Assembly: GCA_023935145.1 (NCBI GenBank)
Contig: CM043705.1
Location: 60,494,584-60,558,583, forward strand
Direction of reading: 5' to 3'
Source of the DNA: Bretschneidera sinensis
Taxonomy: Eukaryota; Streptophyta; Magnoliopsida; Brassicales; Akaniaceae
Length of the DNA: 64,000 bases
The translations under genes were made by a program, and so were the position numbers. Every line of letters starts with the position of its first letter. The stretch's first letter is position 1. Below the pieces are notes generated by a model. The model was not told where the DNA came from, did no database searches, and saw only the letters and a list, made by a program, of their open reading frames with translations. Positions 59,727 through 64,000 of the stretch are shown in pieces.

Positions 59727-61577
59727 ATGGCTGGTGGTCGTGGTCGTGGTCGTCGCGGGTAGGTTCCGAATGAGGAAGCCCCACGTCGTGATCGTAACGT
59801 TCAGGATGCGATGATTGAGGATTTACAGAGGCAAGTTGCCGAGTTAACCCAGCGTCTAGCGGCGCAAAATTTCGGAGATCATGAGATTGAAGATCATGAT
59901 TCCGATTCCAGTTCCAGTTCCGAAAAACCACATCACAATCCTACTCGATTCTGGGAGCACCGTGGTCAGGAAGAACGTTATGGAGACCTCGAATTCAGAG
60001 TGGATCTGCCCGAGTTTTCTGGTACGTTACAGGCCGAGGGATTCGTAGATTGGTTGAATGAAGTGGAGCGTATTTTCGAGTAAAAGGAAGTCCCAGATCG
60101 TGTGAAGGTGAAACTGGTCGCCATCAAATTGAAGGGCAGAGCATCTGCGTGGTGGGAGCAGTTGAGGTGTTCGCGTGATCGGTAGGGCAAAGCCAAGATT
60201 ACAGATTGGGAGAAGATGAAGGGTCACTTCCTCCCTTTCGGTTACACTCAGACCTTGTTTCAGCGTCTTCATTCGTTGAGGCAAGGCACGAGATCGGTGG
60301 ATGATTAAACGGAGGAATTCTATCATTTGATTGCCCGGAATAACTTATCTGAAACTGAGGAGCAGATGGTGGCATGATATTTGGGGGGATTACGGCAGCC
60401 CTTACAGGATGTCCTCAGCCTTCACTCGCTGTGGACTGTTTCAGAGGCATATCAGCGTGCACTTGCGGTGGAGAAACAGCAGAACAGGAGGCCATTGAAC
60501 AGAGACGATCAAAACAATCAGCCAGTTCGCCCTAAAGAATCCCGTCCTGTCCAGCAACCACCTCAAGGTAACCCTAACCCGAATATTAGATGTTTCATAT
60601 GTGGTGAACATGGGCATAAATCACTTGAGTGCAGGAAGCCTGCTAGTAATAAAGGTAAAAATCTACTGATTGAGGATGATGGAGTAGACGAAACTGAGGA
60701 GATTGGGGAGCCTATGTATGACGATGATGAGTATGGAGATGTATTGTATAGGGATGGCCATGAGACCTTGGTCGTTCATAAGAGCCTACTGACCCCCAAG
60801 GGCGATTCAGGGGACGATTTGTTGAGGACCAATATTTTTCACACGACCTGTACAGTTGCTGATAAAGTCTGCAAGATGATCATAGATAGTGGCAGTTGTG
60901 AGAATGTGGTGTCTGAAGAGGCTGTCAAGAAACTGCAGTTGAAAACAGATCGTCATCCTAAGTCGTACAAATTGTCTTGGCTGAATAAAAGCAGTGAGGT
61001 AACGGTAGATAGGCGTTGCCTAGTTTCTTTTTCGATTGGTAAGAGATATTTTGATAATGCTTGGTGTGATGTTGTATGTATGGATGCTTGTCATGTATTG
61101 TTAGGCAGGCCTTGGCAGTATGACTATAATGTTATTCATGATGGGCGAAAAAACACATACTCCCTTAGCATCAAAGGGAAGAAGATTGTGTTGGCACCTC
61201 GTCGGGAAGGAATCACTCCTACCCCGATTTCCAATAATACTAATCTGCTTTCGATGTCCAGGTTTTTAGCAGAGGTTGAGCATGTAGATGTGGTTTATGC
61301 TCTGTTGCCTTACGGGAATAGCGCAGCAGATCTGAATCCAGAATTACCAGTCGAAGTGCAGCAGCTGTTAGCAAAGTTTTCTGACCTGATTCCAGAGGAT
61401 CTTCCTCCTGGGTTGCCGCTTGAGGTATTTAATGTGAAACGCATGAGTCCTTGTTTTGGGGATTCCGATGTGGCTATTGTGAACTCAAAGACGAGTTCTT
61501 TCCAACCTGGGGCGACCGATACAGGAGGATCCGAGTCAGATGATGCTGAGCTGTCATATGACAGGTTGACTGCCTAG
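59727..61577 (+). pseudogene. Gag-protease of the gag-only Ty3 element
   Basis: Starts MAGGRGRGRRG with a TAG soon after. A coiled-coil-like block (MIEDLQRQVAELTQRLA) and the gag core (LPEFSGTLQAEGFVDWLNEVERIF) follow. Stops near 60081, 60183, 60306 and 60376 break gag. From 60381 the frame is open for 398 codons. It holds the CCHC knuckle CFICGEHGHKSLEC (near 60595), protease with MIIDSGSCENVVSEE, ACHVLLGRPWQYD, and the first residues of RT (LPPGLP). It then jumps in frame, near 61430, to the polyprotein tail (NSKTSSFQPGATDTGG). All RT, RNase H and integrase were removed by this deletion. The frame runs into the 3' LTR and ends there. Confidence 0.87.
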
Positions 61578-61964
61578 AACGGGCCACGGGCTCAGATCAG
61601 GCCCAAAAGACCCTATTCTGATTGGAAATGGGCCAATGAACAAAACCTGATTACTTTGTAATCTTCCTCAACATTTTTAAGCCAAAAAACGACGTTTAGA
61701 CCCTCAAATTGGCAGTTTAATGTTTTTAGGAAACTTTTTATTTTAATTATTTTAATTTCAGCCTTAATTTAGTTTTCTTATTTTGTTCTGACCTTCTAAA
61801 TAAGGTCTTAGGGTTTCGTAAGCATTATTATTGAATTTGCATAATTTTAAATAAAACATCAGAGCTGTTTCTCTGTATTGTTTTTTAGGTTTTTTCTTGT
61901 GTTACTCCCTGTGAACTATCTGTTCGACTAGCCTGCAGAATAATCGTTATTCTGCCCCGCCTCA
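61552..61964 (+). repeat. 3' LTR of the gag-only element
   Basis: 413 bp, TGTCATATGACAGG to CCTCA, followed by GAATGGGGTTTAAAACC, which is TBL upstream DNA. Confidence 0.85.
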
Positions 61965-62000
61965 GAATGGGGTTTAAAACCAATAAAGAATTAGGAACAT

Positions 62001-62430
62001 TGTCATGACCCATCCCAGGTTGGCCACCCCTAGACGGTGTCATCTCATTTTGAAAATCCAAGCACGACACATATATGCAACAATAAATATAGTATTACCA
62101 GATTTTTTTTTTTTTATCCTTTAACAGGAGAGGTAAACAAATCTGATATTCACTTAAACATAAAATATATAAATGCATGAATATTTACAATAAAATTTTT
62201 ACAAGTCTTTAACTCGATTGTCTGAGGATATTAACACGTACTTGGCTTACAGAAAAAGATCTCGACTAATTCTCAACCCACCAAACTATTTATCTTGACT
62301 GCTACCTGAAATCATTGAACAGTGAGGAGTGAGCTTCACAAGCTCAGCGAATTAAATTTACTGAAAGTATTCCAAATTCTATCAATAATCCTTTAATATT
62401 AAAATTTATTTTTCGCATAACCTGATGACA
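62001..62430 (-). repeat. Truncated gypsy LTR, related but distinct family
   Basis: Begins TGTCATGACCCATCCC right after TBL-type DNA (AATTAGGAACAT). Its layout is like the start of the large gypsy LTR (TGTAACGACCCATCCC), including a later AGCTCAGCGA box, but the sequence is clearly different. It breaks off at 62430 and is joined to the middle of TBL exon 5. Orientation is inferred from the large gypsy LTR. Confidence 0.7.
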
Positions 62431-63604
62431 ACTTTTTCTAGAATTGCTTCTGCTTTATGTAAACCTCCTGGATACTTAGACTCGAGCAATGGATGTGTTT
62501 CCCCTTTGCAAGTCTTCGCATTTTGATCCCCCCAATCTCTTGAATTGTGTTAAAAAAAAAAAAAAGAAAAATATGAAGATATGTAACGAATACGTATGAC
62601 ACTCTATAGAAATTTACTTACTTGTGATGATATGGAGAAACACCCTGGAAGAAGATTTTGGTTTTGGTAGTATCCACATTAGAATTTACTCATCTAGCCC
62701 ACGTATTCAATGCTTTCTCATATGCAACCAAGCGATCCATGTCTTTGTATGTAGATTCCCCATCTTGAATAACATCCCATCTGTAAGGTTAATTTTTTAT
62801 TTTTTTTAGAATAGAAATATTACATAAAAGCAAGGTTTTTAATTTTGATTTCAACAAAGATTTCGAGAGTAAAAGAAATACGGAAGTACAGATGAAAATT
62901 TCGATTTCAATTTGAAATTGTAAAAGGGTCAAAAATTCCATCATCAAGAATTAATTTGTTCAATTGCCAGAAATTGACGAAAAAAATTCCTCGAAATATT
63001 ACCTATCTATTCATGGAAATTGAAGGAATTTTCGAAATATCACACAAATTCTGAATTTTATTGGAAAATCCTGAGTTATTTGGTAAAACGATATGAAATG
63101 GTCAAGATGCTTGGAAATTTGAAATTTCAACGAGATTGTGATCCTCGTATGCAAGGTCAGAGTGAACAAATTAGAAATCATGTGATGAACCAATGTAATG
63201 GAAAAGATCCTGGTATATATATATAAGGTTCTATAAAACCAAAAGTAACTTCAACTAATATTTTTGAAGGATAGACACCTGAGATTGCGGTTCAAGGGAA
63301 TCAATTGCCTTTTTTAATAGAATTCAATCTATAAACACAAACATATGAAGAGGGTATATATGATTGATTGCACTTTTCAATTAAAAAAGCATCCTCAATA
63401 TTTAGAGACACAAATCAAGTGTTAATGAAAAACTTACGGTGTTTTGGATCCACTGTGAAGCCACCAATGCCATGTATTGAAGTTCAATGCATCGATTCCC
63501 TTCAATATTTCTCCATCGTTAATGGAATTAAGTTTTAAAATTCGCCGACCTTTCTCCCTAACAACATCAACTAGCAGTGCATTGCGGGAGAACATTAACG
63601 AAAC
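62431..63604 (-). pseudogene. TBL copy U8, fragment with mutated splice site and gypsy insertion
   Basis: Exon 5 is cut at 62431, so only 62544-62431 remains and the DCSHWC end is lost. Exon 4 is 62780-62622, ending SPYHH as in U4. Exon 3 is 63438-63604 and is split at 63605 by the same gypsy LTR, at the same base as U4. The exon 5 acceptor reads AA instead of AG (plus-strand T at 62545, where other copies have C). The exon 3 part that remains is open, with FNTWHWW. U8 is a copy of U4 made after the gypsy insertion. The rest lies beyond the window. Confidence 0.87.
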
Positions 63605-64000
63605 TGTAACGACCCATCCCGAGCGGGCCCACTCAGGACGGTATCAACTACCTTTTGAAATCGAGCACCTGGACACACAAATATATACTACAACAGAACA
63701 ACATCTAACATATATTAGTTAAGATCATACAGAGATTACAACTATAAGGTTGTAGCTTTACAAGGTGTCTAAAGAGACACAGCCAACCGGTTACAACTTC
63801 ACACCTAATATACAATATAACACTAAGAAAAAAGATTGACCGAGGATGCGACGCTCGTGGACCCACCTAAAACTTCATTGAACTTCAAAGCTTCACCACT
63901 TAAAATCCAAAATCACCTGAAAGGTTAGAAATAGGAAGGGGGGTAAGTTATAAAGCTCAGCGAGTTCTTACACTACACAAAGTAATCACTTGTTAGAAAA
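63605..64000 (-). mobile_element. Gypsy LTR, start of a second copy of the U4 insertion
   Basis: The first 396 bp match 22003-22398 more closely than 33360 onward, for example TGTAACGACC and CAAGGTGTCT. This identifies it as the duplicate of the left LTR. The element continues past the window edge. Confidence 0.88.

Larger units (their letters stand above)
59264..61964 (+). mobile_element. Short gag-protease-only Ty3/gypsy derivative (TR-GAG-like)
   Basis: Two 413 bp LTRs (59264-59676 and 61552-61964) flank a 1.9 kb interior that has gag and protease but no reverse transcriptase, RNase H or integrase. GAATG occurs at both edges (59261-59265 and 61965-61969), where the empty TBL site in U1 has a single GAATG. 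This is consistent with a 5 bp target duplication overlapping the LTR start. Plant elements of this form are known as TR-GAG or LARD-like and depend on enzymes from others. It sits in the former upstream region of U7. Confidence 0.87.

Overview
The window is repetitive nuclear DNA from a flowering plant, most likely a eudicot. It is AT-rich, has GT/AG introns, carries Ty1/copia, Ty3/gypsy and CACTA transposons, and holds plant-specific TRICHOME BIREFRINGENCE-LIKE (TBL) genes. The species cannot be fixed from the sequence. I see no bacterial genes, CRISPR array, tRNA or rRNA gene.

Backbone: a tandem array of TBL units (PC-esterase/PMR5N family, wall-polysaccharide O-acetyltransferases), all on the minus strand. 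I count eight, U1 to U8, with gene parts at 10847-12286, 14389-16906, 19035-19120, 20642-22002 plus 35917-37047, 39158-41676, 43801-43886, 56626-59118 and 62431-63604. The full five-exon model gives 407 codons. Every copy in view is broken, by a different combination of lesions. U7 is the least damaged, with one visible in-frame stop.

Transposons split and separate the units. A CACTA (En/Spm-like) element on the minus strand fills 1-9934 and 43887-55718, with a terminal fragment at 19121-19871. It carries remnants of TNP2 and of a TNPA-like protein (Transposase_24), a DUF4216 domain, and a captured plus-strand piece of the host replication protein A large subunit. A plus-strand copia element sits at the same base inside TNP2 in both long copies. 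A minus-strand Ty3/gypsy chromovirus with about 2.6 kb LTRs (22003-35916) splits exon 3 of U4, and a minus-strand copia (27405-32827) is nested in it. The same gypsy insertion recurs in U8 at 63605. A 2.7 kb gag-protease-only Ty3 derivative (59264-61964) lies upstream of U7.

History read from the junctions: 1-9934 is repeated at 45787-55718, about 15450-19871 at 40220-44637, and 20829-22398 at 62431-64000. Insertion sites and breakpoints are shared, so the insertions came before the duplications. The 3' halves of the TBL copies fall in the order a-b-c-a-b-c, while the 5' halves follow a different order. This points to repeated unequal exchange within the array. Few if any working proteins are expected from the window. 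Its interest lies in the array history, the captured RPA1 fragment and the uniform decay.
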